DNA of 37,330 nucleotides. Origin: JBBIVB01 sp964567515. Its GTDB lineage: Bacteria; Patescibacteriota; Patescibacteriia; Veblenbacterales; UBA10138. Under the pieces are notes generated by a model. The model searched no databases and had not been told where the DNA came from. It saw only the letters and a program-made list of their open reading frames with translations. Positions 8,542-17,012 of the stretch are shown piece after piece. Location of the stretch: contig CAZMMW010000002.1 of the NCBI GenBank assembly GCA_964567515.1, positions 1-37,330 of the forward strand, read 5' to 3'. Positions within the stretch are counted from its first letter, which is position 1, and each line of letters begins with the position of its first letter. The position numbers were made by a program, and so were the translations under genes.

Positions 8542-9402
8542 TTATTTAACAATCGTTTGTTCAGAAAAGATGACATAATCAGGAAAACCATAGACCGGCA
8601 AATTACGCGGCACGATAGTTCTTAAAATCTGTTGAATACTTGACTTCTCTCCCCGGCTTTTAACATCTAAATAATTAAGTAAAGTAACTCCTGGTGGTTT
8701 TGGTGAGATTTTTAGATTAACTATCTTGCCACGCAAAGCTTTTAATCTTAATTGATAAACTGTTCCTGCAAAAGGATAATTACCACTTTCATTGTTAACT
8801 GATTGACAAACACCTTCTTCGTTGGCATTGCAATTATAAGGTACGCCGCTATTAGGGCGAAAAATTTGGCTAAGACCACTATTATCCACCATCACATATG
8901 ACACTTCCAATAAAGGTAAAGACAAGGGATCAGCACCAAAAGGTTGATTCCAATTAAAAATAAATCCCTCAACTCCGTCCGCTGGATCTAAATCCAATTG
9001 AAAAGTATCATTAGTGTCCAATATTGGCACTTCTAGAATAGTCGCTGGTCCTATTTGCTGTTGACATTTAATCTGTGTACAACCGATATTATTACCGGCA
9101 CACTCGTTGGTAGTAGGGTAAACTTGTGGTAGTAAACAATCTTGATATTGATTATTATAATCACAATTATTTGGTTCGCTGCAAATATTTCTTTGCCTCA
9201 CATCATAAATAATTTTTTCTAAACCGCTTTCGGCTGAAAAATAAGCCACCAAACCGCTGTCCATGGCTGATGATTGCCTAACCTCGCTAATAACTAACAC
9301 CGCCACTGCCAAAGCTCCAGCTATGCCGGTAGCCAAAAGCAATAATGACATAATTAAAACATTGCCCGGCTGAAGTTTAAATTGATTGATAAAATAAAGC
9401 AT
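8542..9402 (-). CDS. PilX-like minor pilin / pilus assembly protein
   Basis: 286-residue secreted protein, last of four minor pilin-like genes. The N terminus has a short polar stretch, then QPGNVLIMSLLLLATGIAG, a hydrophobic helix, and then SAESGLEKIIYDVR. This resembles PilX/PulK-type minor pilins, which lack the GFTLxE form. A Cys-rich segment with about eight Cys lies in the middle (CSEPNNCDYNNQYQDC and onward), probably disulfide-bonded outside the cell. It follows the PilJ/PulJ-like gene by 3 bases. Function in pilus priming or tip formation is inferred from context. Confidence 0.72.
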   Translation of the reverse strand: MLYFINQFKLQPGNVLIMSLLLLATGIAGALAVAVLVISEVRQSSAMDSGLVAYFSAESGLEKIIYDVRQRNICSEPNNCDYNNQYQDCLLPQVYPTTNECAGNNIGCTQIKCQQQIGPATILEVPILDTNDTFQLDLDPADGVEGFIFNWNQPFGADPLSLPLLEVSYVMVDNSGLSQIFRPNSGVPYNCNANEEGVCQSVNNESGNYPFAGTVYQLRLKALRGKIVNLKISPKPPGVTLLNYLDVKSRGEKSSIQQILRTIVPRNLPVYGFPDYVIFSEQTIVK

Positions 9403-9405
9403 AAA

Positions 9406-10053
9406 CTATCTTTTATAATAACGGGCGGTAGTAGTAGTTTGTAAATAAAAAAGTACCCGCTCCGCGGCTTTCAGGTTAGCGCTATAAACATTTAATACTA
9501 TGGTGACCTTCGGTTGAATATCAGCTGTATCCATAGTAACATCATCAGGATAAGGATTAGTTAAAGGATTAATGTAAAAATCCAGTTTACCTATAGCCAG
9601 CCTGGTAGTAGTAATATTATGCCAAACAGAGCCATCGGTAGATAATTGTAGACAAGGTACAGAATAAGAATAACCATCAGCGACGTCGGTACACTCTTGG
9701 CTAGTGCCTACTCTGAATTCTTTTCTCTTATCGCTCTCATCAATGAGTTTGAATGGTGTATTCTTAGCATTAACTGGCACGGGGACTTGTTTATAAGAAT
9801 TAATATAATCAGTATAATTTATTTCTTTGCCGCGTATTTCTCTAGTTAAAACGTCTAATAAATAACGAGCCTCTGTCAAAACAACCTGCAAATCTTTGGT
9901 GCGCCGCTGGGCGCGTTGGACATTAATAAAAATTTCGGCAATTAACAAAGAAGCTAAGGTAAAAATAAACAGCACAATCACCGTTTCCATTAAAGTAAAG
10001 CCCTGTTGACTGTTTGATTTTGATAAAGAAGGATTCATCGTAAGTAAACTCAA
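9406..10053 (-). CDS. Minor pilin-like protein with prepilin N terminus (PulJ/PilW type)
   Basis: 215-residue prepilin. The cleavage site is QQGFTLMETVIVLFIFTLAS, with Gly before Phe(+1) and Glu at +5, followed by the long helix. The remainder is a globular domain with two Cys. The size and the position, between a PilV-like and a PilX-like gene, fit a PulJ/PilW-like minor pilin. It is probably cut by the prepilin peptidase encoded at 11714-12547. Confidence 0.82.
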   Translation of the reverse strand: MSLLTMNPSLSKSNSQQGFTLMETVIVLFIFTLASLLIAEIFINVQRAQRRTKDLQVVLTEARYLLDVLTREIRGKEINYTDYINSYKQVPVPVNAKNTPFKLIDESDKRKEFRVGTSQECTDVADGYSYSVPCLQLSTDGSVWHNITTTRLAIGKLDFYINPLTNPYPDDVTMDTADIQPKVTIVLNVYSANLKAAERVLFYLQTTTTARYYKR

Positions 10054-10155
10054 AACTTAAATCTCAAATCTTAAAACCACAATTCAAAATTTAAAACCGT
10101 TTTTTAGTTCTAAGTTGTGGTTTTGTATTTTGAATTTTGAGATTTGAGTTAACAT
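10046..10155. repeat. AT-rich palindromic spacer repeat, copy 2
   Basis: Imperfect inverted repeat: AACCACAATTCAAAATTTAA on the left arm pairs with a TTGTATTTTGAATTTTGAG segment on the right. It is closely related to copies at 8439-8540 and 11560-11670. It covers the whole spacer between two minor pilin genes. Confidence 0.75.
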
Positions 10156-10157
10156 AA

Positions 10158-10892
10158 TTATCGCCAATTATATAAATACTCCACTAAAGTAACATTGCGC
10201 CGAGTTAAGCCCAAAAAACCACCGGCTTGCCAGCTGACCTTAACTTCTGCTCTCACGCCTATTTTAATCTCATCATCATTACACTTAACATAACCGGTGC
10301 GCGTATAAAATGACTGATCACTACTCTGACAAACTGGATCTATCACTAATAACCGGCGATAGCCAGTATTTAATAAACCAGTGGTAACTGCCAAACCTTG
10401 AGTCCAATAATCTCCTGCCGTAGTTGGAGCGCGAACCATTTTTAATTCTGGCCTATTTTCATCATCCACATCCCGAGTATCATAAAAACGAAAAACAAAC
10501 TCAGGGGGTATTTGAGAAATATCAAATTGTAAAGCTATGCCACAACTCCTGGTTATACAGTTAGAATTATAAAATTCCTCATCTTCAGCTAAATTACAAG
10601 TATTAGGATCAGGAGAATCAATAGGCATCAGGCCGCAATCCCACTGCCAATTGGGTTTGTTGTTAGAAGCCAATAACCAGTTACTATCACGCCGGGCGCG
10701 CACTACCTCGATAGCCTCCCGCGCTAACTGCGCTGCCACTAAACGCTGGGAGCTATTATTAGCTGCCACAATATTTTTTAAAGTCAAAGTTAACACCGCG
10801 CCCAAACCAAACAAAATAATACCGATAGCTATAGTGGCTTCTAACAAACCTTGCCCTGATGATTTTTTAAAATTAACTGTTAAAAATTTCAT
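10158..10892 (-). CDS. PilV-like minor pilin
   Basis: 244-residue prepilin with the less usual cleavage context SSGQGLLEATIAIGIILFGL: Gly then Leu, Glu at +4 or +5, long hydrophobic helix. After that comes AAQLAREAIEVVRARRDSNW, the pattern common in PilV/PulI-type minor pilins. Several Cys pairs lie in the globular domain (CGLM ... CNLAEDEE, CITRSCG). It follows the GspH/FimT-like gene by one base, so translation is probably coupled. Confidence 0.8.
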   Translation of the reverse strand: MKFLTVNFKKSSGQGLLEATIAIGIILFGLGAVLTLTLKNIVAANNSSQRLVAAQLAREAIEVVRARRDSNWLLASNNKPNWQWDCGLMPIDSPDPNTCNLAEDEEFYNSNCITRSCGIALQFDISQIPPEFVFRFYDTRDVDDENRPELKMVRAPTTAGDYWTQGLAVTTGLLNTGYRRLLVIDPVCQSSDQSFYTRTGYVKCNDDEIKIGVRAEVKVSWQAGGFLGLTRRNVTLVEYLYNWR

Positions 10893-10893
10893 G

Positions 10894-11553
10894 TTATAAA
10901 CCTAAAATAGTTATATCGCCGGCTGTAACCTGACCTGTTAAAGCATTGACTTCCACTAAAATCCGTTGCTGTAAAACAGTATGGGTTAATTCCACTCTGG
11001 CTTTAATATAACTTTCAGGATCAGTAGGATTCTTACCTTGCAACCACACTAATTCTGTCAGTGGCGAAAAAGCTATATTTAAACCGTTAACGTCATTTAA
11101 TAGCGGACGACCAGTATTATTAATATCAAAAACAGTCAGGCCTGTAATCTTTACCCTGCTAGGCAAAGTCAGTGTGTTTAATACTAAATCAATATTTTGA
11201 TTATATACATGATTAGCAAGGTCCGTCTCATCCTCTAAACAATCAGCAAAAACCGTAATTACATAATTACCGGCGCTGGTGTCAATATTCACGCCCCAAC
11301 CGCCCGGTGGCTCGCTGGGAATTGTAGGAAAAGCAAGACATTGCACAGTTTTGCCAGCTGTCGCCTGCGTTTGCATTTCCCTAAAAGCGGTTTCTAAAAC
11401 ATTGGCCCCTTCTGCCAATTCATCCCTATACTGACCTTGGCGAAAATTAACAATCACCAAAGCAGTAATCAATAAAAAAATACCAACAGAGATCATTAAT
11501 TCCATGACAGTAAAACCGACTGCTGTCTTTGGTTTTGATAAAAAGAAATTCAT
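10894..11553 (-). CDS. Minor pilin-like protein with prepilin N terminus (GspH/FimT type)
   Basis: 219-residue prepilin with AVGFTVMELMISVGIFLLIT: Gly-Phe cleavage site, Glu at +5, and one long N-terminal helix. The segment EGANVLETAFREMQTQATAGK after the helix is like that of GspH/FimT minor pseudopilins. It is the first of four minor pilin-like genes. With the next three it makes a set similar to the FimT-PilV-PilW-PilX priming complex of other type IV pili, which is inference from order and shape. Confidence 0.8.
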   Translation of the reverse strand: MNFFLSKPKTAVGFTVMELMISVGIFLLITALVIVNFRQGQYRDELAEGANVLETAFREMQTQATAGKTVQCLAFPTIPSEPPGGWGVNIDTSAGNYVITVFADCLEDETDLANHVYNQNIDLVLNTLTLPSRVKITGLTVFDINNTGRPLLNDVNGLNIAFSPLTELVWLQGKNPTDPESYIKARVELTHTVLQQRILVEVNALTGQVTAGDITILGL

Positions 11554-11559
11554 TTTAAA

Positions 11560-11670
11560 TAAACTCGAAACTTAGATCTCAAAACTCAAAACCACAATTC
11601 AAAAACCAAAACAGTTTTTAGTTTTAAGTTATAATGTTGGGTTTTGCATTTTGAGATTTGAGTTGACATA
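11560..11670. repeat. AT-rich palindromic spacer repeat, copy 3
   Basis: Third copy of the imperfect palindrome seen at 8439-8540 and 10046-10155 (AAACTC... at the left end, GATTTGAGTTGACAT at the right). It separates prepilin peptidase from the minor pilin genes. Confidence 0.72.
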
Positions 11671-11713
11671 ACCCAAATACTAGATATTAAGATTTAGGAT
11701 TTATATAGTTATT

Positions 11714-12547
11714 TTACCATTCCAATAGGGTAAAATACCACCCCCAGATTACCTCGCCATATATTAACGAAATAATAGTAGTAACAGTTAAAAAAGTGCC
11801 AAAAGGCAATCTTTCGCCCCAGGTTTTTTTACCTAACAACAATAATACTACCGCCACTACTGCTCCTGCTAGATAAGCTAAAAACAAAGCCACTAGCAAA
11901 CCTTGCCAGCCAGCTAACATGGCGCCCATCAAAGCGCCTAACCTAATATCACCAGAGCCAACCCAACGGCCGTGAGAGATTAAATATTGCCAACCAAACC
12001 AAGTTGCGCCGATCAACATAGCCAGCAATATATTTTGCCAAGAATGTCCCCATAAAATATTGGCTAGTAAAGCAATGACTATGCCTAACAAAGTAATTTG
12101 ATCTGGTAAAATATACCAACGACAATCAAACACAAAAAGCGCTAATAAAATACTAAAAAATATTCCCAAAGTTATTACCCCAAGCCACTGATCAGCCGTC
12201 ATTGCCAGTCCCGATATCAATCGAGACGAAGCAATCCCTTTGGTGGAATTAAAGATGACTACGGCACCAGGACCCGCCATAACATAGCAATATCCCAACA
12301 GCCATAAAAATCCCGAGGCTAATTCCACTATAGGATACTGCCAGGAAATTTTAGTTTTACACGCCCGACATTTTCCTCCAAGCAAAATAAAAGACAAGAG
12401 GGGTATGTTGTCATACCAACTAATAATCTTGCCGCACGCTGGACAAACCGACCGGCCAAACAAAGACTTACCATCTTTCAGGCGTAAAATCACTACATTC
12501 AAAAAACTACCTATGATTAGTCCTAAAAGAAAAAAGAATATGCTCAT
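11714..12547 (-). CDS. pilD: Prepilin peptidase / N-methyltransferase (PilD)
   Basis: 277-residue membrane aspartic protease of family A24 that cuts and methylates prepilins. The N-terminal methylation/zinc domain has C35-PAC38 and C60-RAC63. The two catalytic Asp are in WYILPD149 and VGSGD200IRLGALMGAM, the GxGD-like motif. Multiple membrane segments follow. Its start overlaps the stop of the upstream glycosyltransferase gene (ATGA), so the two are translationally coupled. Its substrates are probably the prepilins on both sides. Confidence 0.95.
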   Translation of the reverse strand: MSIFFFLLGLIIGSFLNVVILRLKDGKSLFGRSVCPACGKIISWYDNIPLLSFILLGGKCRACKTKISWQYPIVELASGFLWLLGYCYVMAGPGAVVIFNSTKGIASSRLISGLAMTADQWLGVITLGIFFSILLALFVFDCRWYILPDQITLLGIVIALLANILWGHSWQNILLAMLIGATWFGWQYLISHGRWVGSGDIRLGALMGAMLAGWQGLLVALFLAYLAGAVVAVVLLLLGKKTWGERLPFGTFLTVTTIISLIYGEVIWGWYFTLLEW

Positions 12548-14346
12548 ATTTTATTGTTTAACCAACTTCTATATTCCACATAATCATTATAGATGATACT
12601 AAAAGGTCTGTCGTCATAGTCTATTGCCTTTAATAAATTATCTAATTGTCTTTTATTATCCCCCCGCTCTAAACAAGAAACAGCTTTTAAATAATATAAA
12701 TAAGATAAAAAATTTTTCTCACTGATGGCACTGAAATTTTCTGGCTTAATATCCTGGCAAAGTAAATTTTTGTTTTGATATTGTAAAGATTCTGATTCTT
12801 GATCAAAGACAATAAAACCGTGACCGTTTGTTCTACTATATAACCGCTGGCCCATTGGCAATTCTTCTTTAACTACAGCAAAAGTAGTATAAAGCGGTAA
12901 CTTCTTAGATTTTGCGTATTCGTAAGCGTGCTGTAAAAGCAACGACCTTTGTTCTACAAAGTCTTTGTTTTTATATGTCAAATCAAGCTTAGGAAAACTT
13001 GTTGGTAATTTAATAACACCCGCATCATTAATAATAATAACATCTGGCCTAACATTTTCTACTAGTCTCATATAACCCAAGGAAAAAGTTTCCGTATCGC
13101 CAACAAAACCATCGTGCTTAGCAATCAAAACAGCTTGGGAGGGTAATTCTTGTAGTAACTGATGATAATAATCGGCTACCAAAGTTTTCTTACTCAAGTC
13201 ATTAGTAGTCCAATTAGACCATAAGTAACTAACCGGCCACAATATTAAAATAACGGAACCTATAATTACCTCCAACCTCAAAAAAAACTTTGATTTGATT
13301 TTTAACTGTTGCCACAACCATTCTAATCCTAAAGCTATAAAAATGACCACCACCGCATAAACTACCAAATAGTAAACACGATAAATATAAGCTGTTATCT
13401 CACTCCAACCTAAATTACGTAACAAAATAATGCTAACACTCTGACAAATAATTATCCCCAAAAACAGATAACTAATCCGACGCTGACGATAAAAAACTAA
13501 CCCGACTAAACCAATAATCACAGCCAACCAGCCAAATTGCTCCATGATATTTTGTAAAAAAGAAAAAAACAAAGTCCATTTACTACCCGAAGCAGCAACT
13601 AAACCCCAATCATTATAATGTAAACGCGCTAAATGGTGAAACCAAGACGATAAGGTTTCGGGATTACCTATATCCAACCCCGGGTTCATTAATGATCTCA
13701 AGGGTAAAAATAAATAAATACCCAAACCTGCGATCAGTAAACCTAGTAAAATTAAGAAACATCTTACTCCAGCTTTCTTGTCTTTCCAATTGACATAATA
13801 AATATAAACAAGATAAACCGGCATCAACATTAATATCAGCTGATGATTGCCGGCGCCCAACCCAATTAAAAAAAATGTGAGATAAAGATAAAATATCTTT
13901 TTTGTTTCCTGCCACAGTAATAGCCAATATAAAGACAATAAACTGAAAAAGGCATTCAAAGTATACACTTCAGCCACTATGCTTTGTGACCAAAAAATTG
14001 CTGAAAAAGCTAAAACTTGTGAACTTGCTAGAGCAATAATTTTATTGCCAGTTAGCTTTTTTATTATTAAATAAAGTACAGCTACGGCTGAGGCTCCGGC
14101 CACAGCCGATAATAAATTAACACGCCAAGCTACAGAGCCAATAGGCAAAAAGGAAAACAATTTTCCTAAAATCATATATAAAGGATGGCCAGGGGGGTGC
14201 CCTATGCCTAAAGTAGTAGCAGCAGTAACAAACTCGGCTGAATCCTCTGTATAAATAGTCGGGGCTAAGGTTAATAAATAAATAACTAATGGTAAAAACC
14301 AAGCCGCCGCTAACCACCAATCAATTTGTTTTAATATTTTGGTCAT
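12544..14346 (-). CDS. DUF2723 / GT117-type membrane glycosyltransferase
   Basis: Large membrane protein of 600 residues with about ten hydrophobic segments and a soluble C-terminal domain. The N-terminal block has APTIYTEDSAEFVTAATTLG then GHPPGHPLYMILGKLF, the family signature of DUF2723 (family GT117; protein O-mannosyltransferase-like). The Asp-Ser and HPPG motifs are the likely catalytic loop facing outside. Such enzymes use lipid-linked sugars. I chose the ATG at 14346, which overlaps the upstream stop (TGATG). The TTG three bases earlier is less likely. A role in glycosylating pilins or surface proteins is a guess from context. Confidence 0.83.
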   Translation of the reverse strand: MTKILKQIDWWLAAAWFLPLVIYLLTLAPTIYTEDSAEFVTAATTLGIGHPPGHPLYMILGKLFSFLPIGSVAWRVNLLSAVAGASAVAVLYLIIKKLTGNKIIALASSQVLAFSAIFWSQSIVAEVYTLNAFFSLLSLYWLLLWQETKKIFYLYLTFFLIGLGAGNHQLILMLMPVYLVYIYYVNWKDKKAGVRCFLILLGLLIAGLGIYLFLPLRSLMNPGLDIGNPETLSSWFHHLARLHYNDWGLVAASGSKWTLFFSFLQNIMEQFGWLAVIIGLVGLVFYRQRRISYLFLGIIICQSVSIILLRNLGWSEITAYIYRVYYLVVYAVVVIFIALGLEWLWQQLKIKSKFFLRLEVIIGSVILILWPVSYLWSNWTTNDLSKKTLVADYYHQLLQELPSQAVLIAKHDGFVGDTETFSLGYMRLVENVRPDVIIINDAGVIKLPTSFPKLDLTYKNKDFVEQRSLLLQHAYEYAKSKKLPLYTTFAVVKEELPMGQRLYSRTNGHGFIVFDQESESLQYQNKNLLCQDIKPENFSAISEKNFLSYLYYLKAVSCLERGDNKRQLDNLLKAIDYDDRPFSIIYNDYVEYRSWLNNKI

Positions 14347-14705
14347 CAATTAGTTTTGTTGGGATAATAAAGAAAATTATTATCTCTAGCGTAACCTGGA
14401 TAATAATTATTTTGTATACTTTCTCTCATTTCCTTGGTTAAACCAGAGTTACCATAATAAGGATCAAAAACTCGACCCTCCACAGGACCTTCATTTAGAA
14501 TTATTACGTCAAGTTTTTTATTATTAATTTTATCAACAAAAGGTTGCTGACTCCGGGTTTTGTTTTGAGCTAACTGCACAAAAATCCTAGCATCAGATAA
14601 ATACCAAGTACCGGGAACTAGTGTAGAATAATACATCCATTCCTCAAAAAAATTATTTCGATGACTTTGTATTAACTTTGCCATGACCGCTACTCGGCTA
14701 ACTGA
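14346..14705 (-). pseudogene. C-terminal fragment of the interrupted glycosyltransferase
   Basis: This frame directly continues the 14706-15851 gene after a single TAA stop at 14706-14708: seven open codons then ATG at 14684 and 112 residues to the stop. The last residues before the stop and the first after it read smoothly across it (LLVDIPYK, stop, SVSRVAVMAKL). A one-base change from CAA (Gln) would explain the stop. The piece has a soluble, mixed-charge character like the external domain of glycosyltransferase family 39 proteins, for example STLVPGTWYLSDARIF. It could be translated alone from the ATG, but with no clear ribosome binding site. Reading it as a fragment is the simplest view. 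Confidence 0.68.
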
Positions 14706-15851
14706 TTATTTGTAAGGAATATCTACCAGAAGCGCCCTGGCAGATACAAGACTGGACTTAACAAATAGAACATTAACTACGATGAATAAAAATAATATAC
14801 CCGGTATTGAGACAACTTTCTCCTTAATAATCTTTAATCTGTTATCAAACAATCGCCAACTTAACGCCACCCAAATTAAAGAAACTAATTGGTATTCAAT
14901 AAAATAATTATCACCAGCCCCAGCCCAACTATAACTTAGACAAAATAAAATAACCAAGATCAAATAACTAAACCAAAAAAAGGAGTCATTTTTAAAAATA
15001 AACATCCTATCTTTAAGGTAATAAAAAATAAACATCATGACCGGTATAAACAAAATTATATTGGGCCAAAATAACACAACATCCGTCGTGCTAAAAAATT
15101 TCCACCAATAAAAAGATTGGCTTCGGTTAACTATAAAGTTATGAATATAAAATTGTCCTTGGGTATAATAATTCATTATAAAAAATAAAGTGACTGCTAA
15201 ACCAAAAAAGGATGGGATATAAAGCAATCCTGATTTTCTGTTTTTATATAATAAATATATAATGACTGCTAACGGTGCCGACAAAAAAGATATTTTTACT
15301 GACAAGGCTAACAAAAAAAATACGATTGATAAAAAATAACTATATTTTTTTTCTCGAACAAAAAAACAAATTCCCGCTACGGTAAATAACACCCCCATCA
15401 TATCAATTCTATTAATAAATCCCCATAATAGAACTATGGGTGATAATAAAAAACTACTGGCCCAAAAAATGGACCATTTTTTATTAAGATATTTTCTCAA
15501 CAACAAATAAATAAAAAAAGTTGTTAAAATTGTACAAATAAAAGAAATAGTCCTACCCAAAGTATTAGAAGGTTCAATATGAAAAATTTTAGCCAAACCG
15601 GCCCCCGTTACTTGAAACAAAGGAGAATAGGGGTTGACTAAATAAGGTTCCCGATTTAAGGGTAGATATAAAGTTTGTAAGTTTGGCTGCTGATAAAAAT
15701 TCTGTACTCGTTTTAAAATAAAATTTTCATTAACATTGACTGCTAGAGGGTAAATAATGACTGAATATACCATGCTCAATAGACTAATAACAATAACTCC
15801 GACTACTAAAATGATAAGGATGTTTTTTATGGGCAAATTCAGATCTTTCAT
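14706..15851 (-). pseudogene. Membrane glycosyltransferase, GT39/ArnT-like, ended by an in-frame stop
   Basis: 381-residue product with nine or ten membrane helices and an early external loop (residues about 28-95) of the dolichol-phosphate-mannosyltransferase/ArnT type. NREPYLVNPYSPLF and NTLGRTISFICTI are typical of this fold. The frame continues after the stop for another 119 codons. The full enzyme would be about 500 residues, so this is either a recent nonsense mutation or a sequence error. It is followed by the DUF2723 gene. If real, the break would leave the membrane part without its C-terminal domain. Confidence 0.7.
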
Positions 15852-15880
15852 AAATTTATTATATCACTTTTAATTATTAA

Positions 15881-15918
15881 AAACATAAGTTTTCCCAAGA
15901 TTAGGAAAACTTATGTTT
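15881..15918 (-). terminator. Intrinsic terminator after the main pilin gene
   Basis: Perfect 15-base stem (arms AAACATAAGTTTTCC and GGAAAACTTATGTTT, 8-base loop). On the minus strand it is followed by TTTTTAAT. It lies about 22 bases after the pilin stop codon and would shield the glycosyltransferases from pilin-level transcription. Confidence 0.88.
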
Positions 15919-15940
15919 AATAAATAAACTTATGCTACCT

Positions 15941-16387
15941 TTATTGTGACATACCAGCTGGAGAAGCAGTAACCGTTCCAGCAGTGAAGCCGCCAGTTGC
16001 TCCTTCTAAAGTAAATCTTAGAGTGTAAGTAGAAGCAGTACTACTATTATAAATATAATTAGAAGTTGGTCCTCCCGGATCACGAGGCACCTGCTGCATA
16101 TATATGGTTGTTCCTGAACAAGCCGCTGTTATACCACCACCAGAACTCAAACAAATATTTGAACCTATACCAAGATTTACATCACCGCTTGTTGTGGGAT
16201 AAGCGACCTGATCTGAATAATACATTTCCAAAGCGGTTTGAATTTGCTTGACGTCAGCTATACGCTTGGCATCTCTGGACTTACCACGGGCGCTCTGCAG
16301 AGCAATCACCGCGATAGTGGAGAGAATACCAATAATAGCGATTACCACTAGTAATTCAATTAAAGTAAAACCTTTTCGATTTTTCAT
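15941..16387 (-). CDS. pilA: Type IV pilin, probably the major subunit
   Basis: 148-residue prepilin. It starts at the ATG at 16387 because a very strong Shine-Dalgarno, AAGGAGGTGAG, lies just upstream. The longer frame from 16432 runs through this site. The N terminus MKNRKGFTLIELLVVIAIIG is canonical: short leader, Gly/Phe cleavage, Glu at +5. Then comes SARGKSRDAKRIADVKQIQTALEMYY, the pattern of Patescibacteria and Gram-positive type IV pilins. Two Cys (in NICLSS and TAACSG) can form a disulfide. The strong translation signal and its own terminator mark it as the main subunit. Pili of this type are thought to serve attachment to host cells and DNA uptake. Confidence 0.93.
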   Translation of the reverse strand: MKNRKGFTLIELLVVIAIIGILSTIAVIALQSARGKSRDAKRIADVKQIQTALEMYYSDQVAYPTTSGDVNLGIGSNICLSSGGGITAACSGTTIYMQQVPRDPGGPTSNYIYNSSTASTYTLRFTLEGATGGFTAGTVTASPAGMSQ

Positions 16388-16437
16388 TTTCTCACCTCCT
16401 TCCCGGTACTGGAAAATAAGATATTTATACATTTTAA

Positions 16438-16612
16438 TAAATTATCAATTACTAATTATCAATTTTCAATGCATCTAAATTATAATTAACATTAATTATT
16501 ATAGCAAATAGAACGAATTTTGTCATTTGGGCGATTAATTTTGCCTACTATAATTATCAATTTTCAATTCTCAATTATCAAACAAGCTCCAATTCTTTAA
16601 TTTTCACTAACT
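16438..16612. repeat. AATTTTCAATT-type repeat on the left of the four-helix-bundle gene
   Basis: A run of AATTATCAATTTTCAATT units at 16438-16470 and again at 16549-16575, then the segment CAAACAAGCTCCAATT at 16578-16593. An inverted copy, AATTGGAGCTTGTTTG, is found at 24507-24522 beside pilM. On the right of the four-helix-bundle gene (16971-17003) the same unit recurs in the opposite orientation. Confidence 0.75.
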
Positions 16613-16957
16613 AGCTGTCCTTATTATTTTAGAGAAGATGAGTAATAATTCTTGGGCTTCTTGCCAAAATTTTATTAGCTCCTTTTTTCTCTCGGGATTG
16701 CTTCTAGCTAACAGTCTTAACCAGTGTTTGGTTTCTTTTATCTCTTTCCTGCTAATACCTATTTTATGAATAAAATCTCTTTTACTTTCTGCTTCGGTGG
16801 CCTCACAATAGTTAGCGCCAATTGAACCAGCAGCTCCCACTAATTGAGAAATAATTCTATTGTTAATTGAGTTTTCCTTTATGGTCTTGGCGAAATCAAT
16901 TATTTCTTCTGCTAAACTTGCCGTTCTTTCCTCTAGATCGTATTTTTTATTTTCACT
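16607..16957 (-). CDS. Four-helix-bundle protein (23S rRNA intervening-sequence type), no normal start
   Basis: Small helical protein of the four-helix-bundle family, first known from 23S rRNA intervening sequences and common in Patescibacteria. The coding signal starts around SENKKYDLEERTASLAEEI and runs through QLVGAAGSIGANYCEATEAE, KRDFIHKIGISRKEIKET and HWLRLLAR to the stop, about 115 residues. No ATG, GTG or TTG occurs in the frame before the GTG at 16840, which lies in the middle of the conserved part. The start would fall in the flanking repeat at about 16960-16984, with only ATA or ATT available. It may be a broken gene or use a rare start. Function is unknown. Confidence 0.7.
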   Translation of the reverse strand, partial: SENKKYDLEERTASLAEEIIDFAKTIKENSINNRIISQLVGAAGSIGANYCEATEAESKRDFIHKIGISRKEIKETKHWLRLLARSNPERKKELIKFWQEAQELLLIFSKIIRTAS

Positions 16958-16970
16958 TAATGTTTTATTT

Positions 16971-17003
16971 ATTGAAAATTGAAAATTGATAATTGAAAAT
17001 TAG
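16971..17003. repeat. AATTTTCAATT-type repeat on the right of the four-helix-bundle gene
   Basis: ATTGAAAATTGAAAATTGAT and similar units. It is the inverted form of the repeat at 16549-16575, so the four-helix-bundle gene is framed by short inverted repeats. Confidence 0.7.
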
Positions 17004-17012
17004 TATTTGATT

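Noticed and set aside
16388..16432. Longer pilin start at 16432.
   Set aside because: The ribosome binding site AAGGAGGTGAG lies inside this extension, right before the ATG at 16387, and the prepilin leader is then of normal length.
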